From Akkermansiaceae bacterium UBA1506 (lineage in GTDB: Bacteria > Verrucomicrobiota > Verrucomicrobiia > Verrucomicrobiales > DEV007), in the NCBI GenBank assembly GCA_002323995.1, contig DCQY01000037.1:1-19071 (forward strand): a stretch of 19,071 nt of DNA, written 5' to 3'. Made by a program: the position numbers and the translations under genes. The notes below the pieces were generated by a model. That model made no database searches, had not been told where the DNA came from, and was given only the letters and a program-made list of their open reading frames with translations. Positions 1 through 8,753 of this stretch are shown one piece after another; position 1 is the first letter of the stretch; the number at the start of each line of letters is the position of its first letter.

Positions 1-618
1 CTCAGAGCACCTGACTGGGAATCCCGAGTCAAATACACCTATCAAGGAGAAAGCCTTCGACCGTTGATTTCCGAGTATTACGAGAAGTGGCCATTCACTC
101 AATCTGGAAGGTTTTCAAAAGAACTCTACCAAATGGAGTCCAGCGAGAACAATGGTGGACCGTTTTGGGTTTACTTAATTTCCACGGACGATTATGACTC
201 CGGATTTCCACTGTTTATCAGAGCAGAGGATGGTTTGCTCAAGGTTGACTGGGAGATCTTTGCAGAATTCAGTGACGGGCATTTCGTCAAGTTTCTCGCT
301 GGTGACATTCCAAGCCCACACACACTCAGGGTGGTAATCAATCGTGTCACGGATTACTATGGGCCGGACCGGGAAACATTCCCGGATCTTGACCAGTACT
401 ATGTCTATAAGGTGAAACCTCCCTATGGAGGAGAGCATGAGTTTTCTACCGACGCTTTCGTCAGGAAAGACAGTCCGATTGCTGCTCAATTCGAAGAGGT
501 GGTGGGTCTCAATGATGATGCGCTTGCTGTCATTGTAACGATGGAGTCTAAGCCCTTTGCCCACGGAATTAACCACTACGTGATTACCGACTTCGTGACT
601 GAGGGCTGGTTTCGTTAA
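1..618 (+). CDS. Unrecognised protein, 3' part only (5' end outside window)
   Basis: The frame is open from base 1 to the TAA at 616-618, so the TTG at 64 is not a credible start; the gene begins left of the window. The visible 205 residues form a soluble, acidic, aromatic-rich protein with no signal peptide or membrane segment in the visible part. Recognisable stretches are FWVYLISTDDYDSGFPLFIR and DQYYVYKVKPPYGGEHEF. I cannot assign a family or catalytic motif. It ends 5 bp before the ATG of xerD on the same strand, so the two are probably cotranscribed. The coding call is solid because the frame is long, uninterrupted and abuts the next gene; the function is unknown. Confidence 0.75.
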   Translation, partial: LRAPDWESRVKYTYQGESLRPLISEYYEKWPFTQSGRFSKELYQMESSENNGGPFWVYLISTDDYDSGFPLFIRAEDGLLKVDWEIFAEFSDGHFVKFLAGDIPSPHTLRVVINRVTDYYGPDRETFPDLDQYYVYKVKPPYGGEHEFSTDAFVRKDSPIAAQFEEVVGLNDDALAVIVTMESKPFAHGINHYVITDFVTEGWFR

Positions 619-623
619 CCGCT

Positions 624-1520
624 ATGGAGCGGGAGATTGAACGCTTTATACGTTATCTGGCCGTCGAAAAAGGCCTGTCGGAAAATTATCAACTATTAGT
701 TCGGCGGGCGCTGGATAGTCTCGCCTCTTGGTTATCAGCAGATAAAAAAGTCACCGAAGTGAATCAGGTCACTCTGGAGCATTTAACGGCCTACTTAGCT
801 CATCGTCGACTTGATGATCGGTTAGCCAGTTCGAGTCTCCGGGTTAATCTGATCGCTATCAAGATCTTCTTCAGTGATCTTGCCGGGAAAGGGAAGGTGA
901 GCGAAGACGTGTCGGAGGGTATCGATTCGCCGAAAATGGAAAAGTATCTCCCCGAGACGCTTAACGAGCCTTCGGTGAAACAACTGCTTGAGGCCGCAAG
1001 GGAAGACTCGCGGCCCTTGGCTCGCAGAGATACGGCGATTCTTGAACTGCTTTACTCCAGTGGCCTTCGAGTCTCAGAACTAGTTAGTACTCGTTTGGAG
1101 AACCTTTACCTCGATGATGGCGCTATTCGTGTTACCGGAAAGGGAAATAAAACCCGCCTTGTTCCGGTTGGGACCGCCGCGCTTGAAGCGTTGAATGCCT
1201 ATCTCGATAATGAGCGCCCGGACCTCGTGAGCCAAAAAACGGGAAGTGAAGTCTTTTTATCAAAATGGGGTAAGCGGCTAACGACCACACGGATCTGGCA
1301 GATTGTTAAGCAGCGCGCTAAACTCGCCGGCATTGAGCAGAATGTTTACCCTCATTTGTTGAGACACTCATTCGCAACTCACCTGCTCGGAAACGGGGCA
1401 GATTTGAGAGTGATCCAGGAACTGCTTGGTCACGCTGATATTTCCACTACGCAAATTTACACGCACGTGGACCAAAAACAGCTCCGTGACGTACATAGAC
1501 GTTTTCACCCTAGGGGCTAA
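624..1520 (+). CDS. xerD: Site-specific tyrosine recombinase XerD
   Basis: 298-residue tyrosine recombinase, the usual length for Xer proteins. An N-terminal SAM-like core-binding domain (about 1-90) is followed by the catalytic domain (about 110-298). All catalytic residues are present: Arg149 (SSGLRVSEL), Lys173 (TGKGNKTR), His244 and Arg247 (HLLRHSFATHLL), His270 (LLGHADISTTQIYTHV) and nucleophile Tyr279. With XerC it resolves chromosome dimers at dif, normally activated by FtsK. I call this copy XerD, not XerC, because HADISTTQIYTHV and the ending VHRRFHPRG resemble the XerD C-terminus; that assignment is family knowledge, not proof. The ATG follows the preceding gene's stop by 5 bp and has no Shine-Dalgarno sequence at normal spacing, suggesting translational coupling. 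Confidence 0.93.
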   Translation: MEREIERFIRYLAVEKGLSENYQLLVRRALDSLASWLSADKKVTEVNQVTLEHLTAYLAHRRLDDRLASSSLRVNLIAIKIFFSDLAGKGKVSEDVSEGIDSPKMEKYLPETLNEPSVKQLLEAAREDSRPLARRDTAILELLYSSGLRVSELVSTRLENLYLDDGAIRVTGKGNKTRLVPVGTAALEALNAYLDNERPDLVSQKTGSEVFLSKWGKRLTTTRIWQIVKQRAKLAGIEQNVYPHLLRHSFATHLLGNGADLRVIQELLGHADISTTQIYTHVDQKQLRDVHRRFHPRG

Positions 1521-1545
1521 GCTGCCCACTCGAAAACGCGCGCGC

Positions 1546-1950
1546 TTAGTTTTCTTCGCCCTTCCACCAGTCGGCAGGCCGCTCCCACGGATCAAGCGAC
1601 TCAATTGGTTCTTCACTAGTGCTGTCCTCAACGAATAGAGGATTCTCTTCGTCTTCAGCTTCTTCGCTCGCGATTTCATCAAGGAGGGCGTCGAGGTCGT
1701 CGGGTTCCTCGGTGAGATTCTTCTCGCGCCAGACGATGTAGGCAAAGAAAACAGCGATGCCGAGGACGATTCCAGCTACCAGTCCAACCAGAAAAAGGGC
1801 CATGGCGCTATCGGCAGCAACCCATTGGCTCGTACCCATGCCGAATCCAGCATAAGCTTCGCGATTTAGTTGAATCAACCCATCGATGGCTATCAGTCCG
1901 AGGATGAAGGCACCAAGGATGAAGGCAAGACGGCTGATGGAAAATTTCAT
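1546..1950 (-). CDS. Small two-helix membrane protein with acidic cytoplasmic tail
   Basis: 134 residues from the ATG at 1950. A GTG at 1986 in the same frame would add 12 residues, but the ATG puts a basic MKFSISR directly before the first hydrophobic helix, so I prefer it. Two membrane segments are visible at about residues 6-26 and 50-76, the second ending in a basic YIVWREK stop-transfer. The tail of about 55 residues is strongly acidic (EEAEDEENP and similar) and ends PWERPADWWKGEEN, so it probably faces the cytoplasm. I do not recognise a family. It converges on xerD, with 25 bp between the two stops and no clear terminator. Membrane location is well supported; function is unknown. Confidence 0.7.
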   Translation of the reverse strand: MKFSISRLAFILGAFILGLIAIDGLIQLNREAYAGFGMGTSQWVAADSAMALFLVGLVAGIVLGIAVFFAYIVWREKNLTEEPDDLDALLDEIASEEAEDEENPLFVEDSTSEEPIESLDPWERPADWWKGEEN

Positions 1951-2132
1951 GGCAGGCAGACTTAGATTCGCAGGGATGCGATTCACTTCAGGACTCTATA
2001 TCAATTTTGCGGATTTGAACAACTGTAAATTCCATTTTCAGCGGGACTAATTGAATTTCTCAAGGATGAGAAAGAGCCCCTTGATCGTCGGGTGAAAGTC
2101 CTCAGCAATGTCCCAACACTTGTCGTGGCGAC
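1951..2132. other. Intergenic gap between membrane protein and Fur-family gene
   Basis: 182 bp without a convincing gene. It should hold the promoter of the small membrane protein. A 6-bp inverted repeat (TCAAGG at 2060-2065, CCTTGA at 2079-2084, 13-nt loop) lies just past the Fur-family stop, but it lacks a T-tract, so I do not call a terminator. The 65-aa plus-strand frame at 2108 mostly overlaps the antisense of the regulator and is not counted as a gene. Confidence 0.5.
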
Positions 2133-2564
2133 CTACTCGCAGGCAGCGCAGCGCCCATAGAATTCGAGCTCATGCTCCACATCAGCGTAGCCGCTGTCTT
2201 CCGCAATTTGCGCTTCGAGATGCTCAACGGGGCAGGCGATGTTCAGCACCTCAACCGAACCACAATCTCGACAGATTAAATAATCCTGACAGTGCCCGGC
2301 CCTGAGGCAGTAGTATGCGGCCCGGCTGTGAAAGCCGATTCGGCGGACGATACGATTTTCCGTTAACTTGGTGACGAGACGATATATGGTTGCAGGATCA
2401 CAATTGACTCCGAAATCGGGGGACTCGGTGATTTGTTGCAGTGTGACCGGCTGTCTTGTTGATGCAAGGACTCGCAACGTAGAAACGAGCGTTTTGGTTT
2501 TGCGCATGCCAATCTCTCTGCAAGTGGAAAGCAGCGAGCTAATATCTTTATCGCCTTGAGTCAT
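2133..2564 (-). CDS. Fur-family metal-responsive repressor, Zur-like
   Basis: 143 residues from the ATG at 2564; a TTG start at 2606 is possible but would begin on a palindromic operator, so it is rejected. The N-terminal winged helix (about 1-82) contains DPATIYRLVTKLTENRIVRR, the typical Fur recognition helix region. The C-terminal dimerisation domain has both structural zinc CxxC pairs: Cys98/Cys101 (ICRDCG) and Cys139/Cys142 (RCAAC). Where Fur has an HHHDH-type metal site this protein reads AGHCQDYLIC, with Cys86, His91 and Cys92, which looks more like Zur than Fur or PerR. The short ending right after CAAC also fits Zur. The sensed metal is inferred. It is divergent from a sulfatase, with a 19-bp palindrome 22-40 bp upstream of its ATG that suggests autoregulation. 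Confidence 0.85.
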   Translation of the reverse strand: MTQGDKDISSLLSTCREIGMRKTKTLVSTLRVLASTRQPVTLQQITESPDFGVNCDPATIYRLVTKLTENRIVRRIGFHSRAAYYCLRAGHCQDYLICRDCGSVEVLNIACPVEHLEAQIAEDSGYADVEHELEFYGRCAACE

Positions 2565-2585
2565 GAGACAGAGGCTTACCGTATC

Positions 2586-2604
2586 GCGTGATATTATTTC
2601 ACGC
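2586..2604. promoter_or_regulatory. 19-bp palindrome, candidate Fur-family operator
   Basis: GCGTGATATTATTTCACGC is an imperfect palindrome: 6-bp perfect arms GCGTGA/TCACGC plus symmetric AT inside, 16 of 19 positions matching the reverse complement. Its size and AT-rich core fit Fur/Zur/PerR boxes. It sits between the regulator start (2564, minus) and the sulfatase start (2670, plus), so it could control either or both. Binding is inferred. Confidence 0.55.
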
Positions 2605-2669
2605 AAGACATGATCGGATATTCGTTATTGCCCGCGCAACGAAGCGCGTGCTAGGTGTGCAGAGTTCCT

Positions 2670-4127
2670 ATGAAAAAGACATTCATTTTTACAGTAGCGT
2701 TCGCGTCACTTGTTTTGATTTCCTCTCGGGCTGACGATAGGATGAACTTGGTGTTCTTGTTGACTGACGATCAGACAGTTTATTCGCTGGGCTGCTACGG
2801 CAACGAAGACGTGCAGACGCCGCATATGGATTCGCTGGCTCGTGACGGGATAGCATTTGACCGTCACTATGTTACCACGGCGATTTGTATGGCTAGCCGT
2901 GCCACGATTTTTACCGGACTTTTTGAGTATCGCAATGGCTGCAATTTTGAGCACGGTCACCTCGTGAGAGAGCACTGGGATAAAAGCTACCCTATCCTCC
3001 TTCGCGAAGCCGGATACCGCACGGCGATTGCGGGTAAGATCGGGATCGAAGTTTCTGACAAGTCGAAGGGGAAAAAAGGTTATCTCCCTGAGGATGATTT
3101 CGACGTCTGGGGTGCAGGCCCCGGTCAGACCAGCTACGACACGAAGAAGAATAAGTCGATGGCGAAGTATGCAGAAGAATACCCTCACGCCAGCGTGTCT
3201 TATGGAGCTTTCGGGCGGGACTTCATCGAAGATGTGGCTGAAGGCGATGCGCCATTCTGCCTCTCCATCAGTTTTAAAGCACCCCACATGCCGGCAACGC
3301 CTGATCCGCAGTTTGATCATGTGTATGAAGGAAAGGTCTTTAGAAAGCCTAAGAATTATGGCCGGGAAAACGGGGAACACTTTTCCAAGCAGAGCCGCGA
3401 GGGCCGTCAGTATGAACGTTTCGAAAGCTGGGGATATAAGGATCGTTACGACGAGGTTATGGCCATCTATCACCAGCAAATTTTTGCCGTGGATGTCGCT
3501 ATTGGAATGATCCGTGAGGCGCTGGAAGAAGCTGAAGTTGCCGATCAAACGGCGATCATTTTCACCTCTGACAATGGGTTCCTTTGCGGATCGCATGGCT
3601 ACGGCTCAAAAGTGGTTCCCTACGACGAATCGTCGCGGGTCCCTATGCTCATGTATATTCCTGGGCATGAGAACTCCGGAAAGAAATTGAGAAGTAGTGC
3701 CCTGACTGGAAACACTGATTTCTTTCCTACTATGCTGGAACTCGCCGGCGTTGAAGTCCCCCACGGCATTGATGGAAAGAGCCTCTTACCGCTTTACGAC
3801 AATCCGGACGCTGAAACTCATACCCAGTTACCTCTTATCAACGTGTGGGGACCTAAAGCTGTTCAGAGTCTTGGGGTGGTGACCAAAGATTGGAAATACA
3901 TTTACTGGCCCTACGACGAGTCAGATGGGTTTAGGAAAACCGAAGAGATGTATCATCTCGCCAAAGACCCATATGAATTGACAAACCTCATCGCCAATCC
4001 TGAACACGAGATAATGCTCAAAGAACTGCGTCAGAAATACGACAGTGAAGTGATTGATTGGAAAGATAAGGCAGTCCCTTTCAACAACTATCAGCCCTAC
4101 GGCGAATGGTTTGAGCGGGCTGACTGA
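2670..4127 (+). CDS. Exported type I (formylglycine) sulfatase
   Basis: 485 residues from the ATG at 2670, chosen over the GTG at 2655 because a signal peptide starts there (MKKTFIFTVAFASLVLISS, likely cleaved after SRA at residue 21). The protein is expected in the periplasm or outside. Sulfatase features: metal-binding Asp33-Asp34 (LLTDDQ), the C-x-A-S-R signature at Cys73-Arg77 (CMASR) whose Cys is converted to formylglycine, His206 (KAPHMP), Asp301-Asn302 (TSDNG) and Lys314. It should hydrolyse sulfate esters, probably on sulfated polysaccharide, but the substrate cannot be read from sequence. The usual GKWHLG motif is changed to GKIGIE (122-127), losing the His. No anaerobic or FGE-type maturase is in the window. 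It is convergent with cysJ, 49 bp apart. Confidence 0.9.
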   Translation: MKKTFIFTVAFASLVLISSRADDRMNLVFLLTDDQTVYSLGCYGNEDVQTPHMDSLARDGIAFDRHYVTTAICMASRATIFTGLFEYRNGCNFEHGHLVREHWDKSYPILLREAGYRTAIAGKIGIEVSDKSKGKKGYLPEDDFDVWGAGPGQTSYDTKKNKSMAKYAEEYPHASVSYGAFGRDFIEDVAEGDAPFCLSISFKAPHMPATPDPQFDHVYEGKVFRKPKNYGRENGEHFSKQSREGRQYERFESWGYKDRYDEVMAIYHQQIFAVDVAIGMIREALEEAEVADQTAIIFTSDNGFLCGSHGYGSKVVPYDESSRVPMLMYIPGHENSGKKLRSSALTGNTDFFPTMLELAGVEVPHGIDGKSLLPLYDNPDAETHTQLPLINVWGPKAVQSLGVVTKDWKYIYWPYDESDGFRKTEEMYHLAKDPYELTNLIANPEHEIMLKELRQKYDSEVIDWKDKAVPFNNYQPYGEWFERAD

Positions 4128-4176
4128 TTATCTGGTCTGAAACAGATTCATGCCTCCAGCCTTATCCTGCTGAGTC

Positions 4177-5934
4177 TTAGTAGACGTCGCGCTGGTAGCG
4201 CTTCTCTTTGCGGAGAGCCGAAAGCCAATCCTTAGCTTCTTTAGCATCCTTGCCGCCATGCTCCACGGCAATGTCTATGAGTGCTTGATGGACGTCCTTA
4301 GCCATGCGCGAAGCATCACCACAAACGTAGAAGTGGGCCCCGCCTTCCAGCATTTTCCAGATTTCAGAACCGTTTTCGATAAGACGATGCTGCACATAGA
4401 TCTTTTCTTTCTGATCCCGCGAAAAGGCGGTCGTTAGTTTGGAAAGGCTACCTTCTTCCAGGTAGTCCAACCACTCCAACTGGTAGAGAAAGTCGTAAGA
4501 GAAATGCTGGTCCCCAAAGAAGAGCCAGTTTTTGCCCTTCGCTTCATTGGCAGAGCGTTCCTCGACAAACGCGCGGAAAGGGGCAATGCCAGTTCCCGGC
4601 CCGACCATTATGACATCGGTATCGTTATTCTCAGGGAGTCGGAAATTGTTGTTACCATGGAAATAGATCCTGACTTTGTCACCGATTGATATTTCATCAG
4701 CAATGTAAGTGGAGCAGACTCCGACGCGGTCACGTCCATGACTGTTGTAGCGCACGGCAGCAATGGTTAGGTGGACCTCATTTTCATGTGCTTTCAAGCT
4801 GGAGGCAATGGAGTAAAGGCGGGCAGCGAGAGGTCTGAGGATGCTTGTGAAACTCTCGGGAGTCCATTCCTTGTGGGGGTAGGCTTCGATCAAATCCACG
4901 AGTTGGCGTCCCCAGATCCAGTCTTTGAAAGCAGCTTTCTCAGCAATGGCTGTTTCGAGACTCTTGCTGGCGACGATGCCATTGTATTTCATCGCGATGG
5001 CCGGGCTTAAGGACGTGATATCGAAATTAGTTTCGAGAGCTTCGACGAGGGTTTGTTCTCCGAGTTTGGCGTTGGCTTTGAGCCCGGTGGCCAAGAGTAT
5101 GGCATCGACGTCTTCCTTCCGGTTGACTGGGTAAATACCAAGAGCGTCTCCCGGTTGGTAGGTTAGGCCGGACTCTTCCAGAGAGAGTTCGAGGTGGAGT
5201 GTTTCCTTAGCGGAGCCAGTACCGTTGAGAACAATCTTTTCGAGAACTTCCGCTTCATACGGGTTGGTCTTGCTGTATTCGACGGTGGATGGAGCGACGG
5301 CGGCCTGCGTTGCAACATCTGCAACTGCTGCAGAAGGTAAACCGTCGATCGCACCTGCCAGCCATTTATCGAAGTCAGCTTGAAAATCGACATCACAATC
5401 GACGCGTTCATGGGCGCGTTCTGCTCCAAGCGCTTCGAGGCGAGTGTCGAAATCTTTACCCATCTTGCAGAAGTGCTCATAACTGGTGTCACCCAGTCCA
5501 CAGACGGAGAACTTGAGACCATCAAGCTTTGGCATGTCTTTGCCCATGAATTCTTCATAGTAGTCAATCGCTGCGTCGGGTGGATCGCCCTCGCCCCATG
5601 TGCTGACAACAACGAGGAGGTTTTCTGACTTCTTCAGGTCGGCAGCCTTGGCATCACCCATGCTCACCACCTTGGATTTGAAACCGGCCTTGTCAGCTAC
5701 CTTCTGAATCTTGCCGGAAAGCTTTTCAGCGTTCCCTGATTCAGAGCCATAAAGGACGGTGAGGGGGGGCTTGGCCCCTGCTGCTGGTGTGGGATCGATA
5801 GCACCACCGGTGGCGAAACCGATCCCTGCGTAGAAACCAGCTAGCCACTTAGCTTGGTCTGGTGTCAGTCCGACGGCAAGGTTCTGAGCTTGCAGCAGCT
5901 TATCAGGTGGCAGCGGAGAATTGGAGGAACTCAT
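4177..5934 (-). CDS. cysJ: NADPH-dependent sulfite reductase flavoprotein subunit CysJ
   Basis: 585 residues, close to the usual CysJ length. Order of domains: an N-terminal CysJ-type lead (LTPDQAKWLAGFYAG, 23-37); a flavodoxin FMN domain (about 58-197, YGSESGNAE and STWGEGDPPD); an Ala-rich linker (about 200-216); an FAD domain (about 222-435, with ARLYSIASS at 371-379 and GVCSTYIAD at 405-413); and an NADPH domain (MVGPGTGIAPFRAF at 443-456, YVCGDASRMAKDV at 536-548) ending in the canonical YQRDVY. It passes electrons from NADPH through FAD and FMN to CysI for reduction of sulfite to sulfide in the cytoplasm. It lies 41 bp after cysI and is very likely cotranscribed; the order cysI-cysJ is the reverse of the enterobacterial cysJI. 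No Shine-Dalgarno is visible before its ATG. Confidence 0.94.
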   Translation of the reverse strand: MSSSNSPLPPDKLLQAQNLAVGLTPDQAKWLAGFYAGIGFATGGAIDPTPAAGAKPPLTVLYGSESGNAEKLSGKIQKVADKAGFKSKVVSMGDAKAADLKKSENLLVVVSTWGEGDPPDAAIDYYEEFMGKDMPKLDGLKFSVCGLGDTSYEHFCKMGKDFDTRLEALGAERAHERVDCDVDFQADFDKWLAGAIDGLPSAAVADVATQAAVAPSTVEYSKTNPYEAEVLEKIVLNGTGSAKETLHLELSLEESGLTYQPGDALGIYPVNRKEDVDAILLATGLKANAKLGEQTLVEALETNFDITSLSPAIAMKYNGIVASKSLETAIAEKAAFKDWIWGRQLVDLIEAYPHKEWTPESFTSILRPLAARLYSIASSLKAHENEVHLTIAAVRYNSHGRDRVGVCSTYIADEISIGDKVRIYFHGNNNFRLPENNDTDVIMVGPGTGIAPFRAFVEERSANEAKGKNWLFFGDQHFSYDFLYQLEWLDYLEEGSLSKLTTAFSRDQKEKIYVQHRLIENGSEIWKMLEGGAHFYVCGDASRMAKDVHQALIDIAVEHGGKDAKEAKDWLSALRKEKRYQRDVY

Positions 5935-5975
5935 TTAGAAATTCTGAAAAGATAAGATGTTGAAATTCCGAATAT

Positions 5976-7730
<1,755 letters not shown>

Positions 7731-7761
7731 GAGTGTCTTTGCAATTGGGAATGGATAAAGA

Positions 7762-7792
7762 TTTTAAAGTTACGTCACTTACTAATGTATCG
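7762..7792. promoter_or_regulatory. Operator-like repeat, copy 1 (cysI side)
   Basis: 31-bp element matching a second copy 65 bp to the right at 27 of 31 positions; differences are at 7772, 7778, 7786 and 7791. The inner 25 bp split into 10-5-10 (AAAGTTACGT, CACTT, ACTAATGTAT), with weak dyad symmetry of 5/10 between half sites. That geometry resembles known Rrf2-family sites such as IscR type 1. It lies 32-62 bp upstream of the cysI start. Confidence 0.6.
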
Positions 7793-7826
7793 ACAGAGCC
7801 CTTTGGCAACCAATTTTTGAAAAAAG

Positions 7827-7857
7827 TTTTAAAGTTGCGTCATTTACTAAGGTATTG
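7827..7857. promoter_or_regulatory. Operator-like repeat, copy 2 (rrf2 side)
   Basis: Second copy of the 31-bp element in the same orientation, core AAAGTTGCGT, CATTT, ACTAAGGTAT. It lies 30-60 bp upstream of the Rrf2 gene start, where a promoter would be expected. One copy sits near each divergent gene, suggesting that the Rrf2 protein controls both cysI and itself. A 65-bp spacing is six or so helical turns, so both copies could face the same side of the DNA. Binding is inferred. Confidence 0.6.
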
Positions 7858-7886
7858 TAAGAACCAAGGTTGTAAATAACTTCCAG

Positions 7887-8306
7887 ATGCGTCTCCCGTT
7901 AAAGACAGAATATGCCTGCCAGGTTCTTGCGCAACTGGCATCAACGTACTCGGAGGAAGGTGTTCGACAAGTCGAGGATCTGGCGGTCGCCGAAAATCTC
8001 TCTCCTAACTACTCGGTGCAGATTTTGACGGTTTTGAGACAGGCTGGCTTAGTCATCAGCCGTCGTGGTAAAAACGGAGGCTACTTGCTTGCTAAGCACC
8101 CTGATCAAATTACTCTCGCTGATATTGCTCTCGCGATGGAAGGAGGTTCTATTATTGAAAGCAGTCTCGGAAACGAAGGGATGTCGGCCGGAAACGTTCA
8201 CGCCGCATGGGTGCGAGTGAATGAAGCACTACTAGAGAATTGTCGTGAGATTAAGCTCTCCGAACTCGTTGCCGGAAGCGAGGATGACTCTGACTGGATG
8301 ATTTAG
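7887..8306 (+). CDS. Rrf2-family transcriptional regulator, CymR-like
   Basis: 139 residues from the ATG at 7887. MRLPLKTEYACQVLAQLA begins an Rrf2 winged helix-turn-helix; ENLSPNYSVQILTVLRQAGL is the recognition helix region, and the wing SRRGKNGGYLLAK is highly characteristic. The family includes IscR, NsrR and CymR. The only cysteines are Cys11 and Cys119, so the three-cysteine cluster of IscR/NsrR near residues 92-104 is absent. It therefore should not carry that Fe-S cluster and is closer to CymR, which senses cysteine status through CysK in Firmicutes. Divergence from cysI and the paired repeats suggest a repressor of sulfur assimilation; this is context inference. The final residues are acidic (SEDDSDWMI). 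Confidence 0.88.
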   Translation: MRLPLKTEYACQVLAQLASTYSEEGVRQVEDLAVAENLSPNYSVQILTVLRQAGLVISRRGKNGGYLLAKHPDQITLADIALAMEGGSIIESSLGNEGMSAGNVHAAWVRVNEALLENCREIKLSELVAGSEDDSDWMI

Positions 8307-8309
8307 GAA

Positions 8310-8696
8310 TCAGCTCCTCGGCGTGTAATCAAAAACGAACACTTTATCGAGATGAGGCTTCAGGATTGAAACGAATGCCTTATGATCGGGGTGGGGAACA
8401 TAGGCTTCCAATGCGGCTTTATCCGAGAACGTGAGAAAGAAACAGTGGGTGAATTCGTCGTTGAGACCCTCAACACTTTCAGAAAATCCCCATTCGATCG
8501 CTTTGATCCCTTCGATCTTATTTTTGAGGAGGAGAAACTCGTCGATGATCCCCTGAATGTCATTGTCAGTGGCGGTGTCCTTGAATTTAAAAAATACCGC
8601 ATGACGAAACTTTGATTCATCATGATGGTCCGCTTGCGCTGAAGAGGCGCTCAGAGTGAATACAAGAAACAATGCGAGGAAATGAGGGAATTTCAT
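8310..8696 (-). CDS. Exported Dabb (stress-responsive A/B barrel) protein
   Basis: 128 residues from the ATG at 8696. The frame stays open to 9089 on the minus strand, but that part lies antisense to pgi, and a signal peptide starts at 8696 (MKFPHFLALFLVFTLSASSA, likely cleaved after AQA), so this start is preferred. The mature part is a Dabb-like domain: FRHAVFFKFK at the first strand, IEWGFSESVEGL in the middle, THCFFLTFSDKAALEAYVPH, and HPDHKAFV near the end. Dabb proteins form dimeric ferredoxin-like barrels, and several bind or cyclise hydrophobic compounds, but many have no known role. Export is unusual for this fold. It is divergent from pgi with 57 bp between starts, and converges on the Rrf2 gene with a 3-bp gap. 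Confidence 0.82.
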   Translation of the reverse strand: MKFPHFLALFLVFTLSASSAQADHHDESKFRHAVFFKFKDTATDNDIQGIIDEFLLLKNKIEGIKAIEWGFSESVEGLNDEFTHCFFLTFSDKAALEAYVPHPDHKAFVSILKPHLDKVFVFDYTPRS

Positions 8697-8753
8697 GGGG
8701 AAACTCTTTGCGAAACGATCTGATCTGTCGAACATAAACTCCACTTTTGAAAA

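Noticed and set aside
2706..3596. 296-residue open frame antisense to the sulfatase gene
   Set aside because: It lies wholly within the sulfatase, which has intact catalytic motifs; the antisense protein shows no domain and has odd composition (many Arg/His/Ile), as expected of a shadow frame.
4130..4147. ATCTG/CAGAT hairpin between the sulfatase and cysJ
   Set aside because: Only 5 bp, AT-rich and without a T-tract on either strand; too weak for a terminator call.
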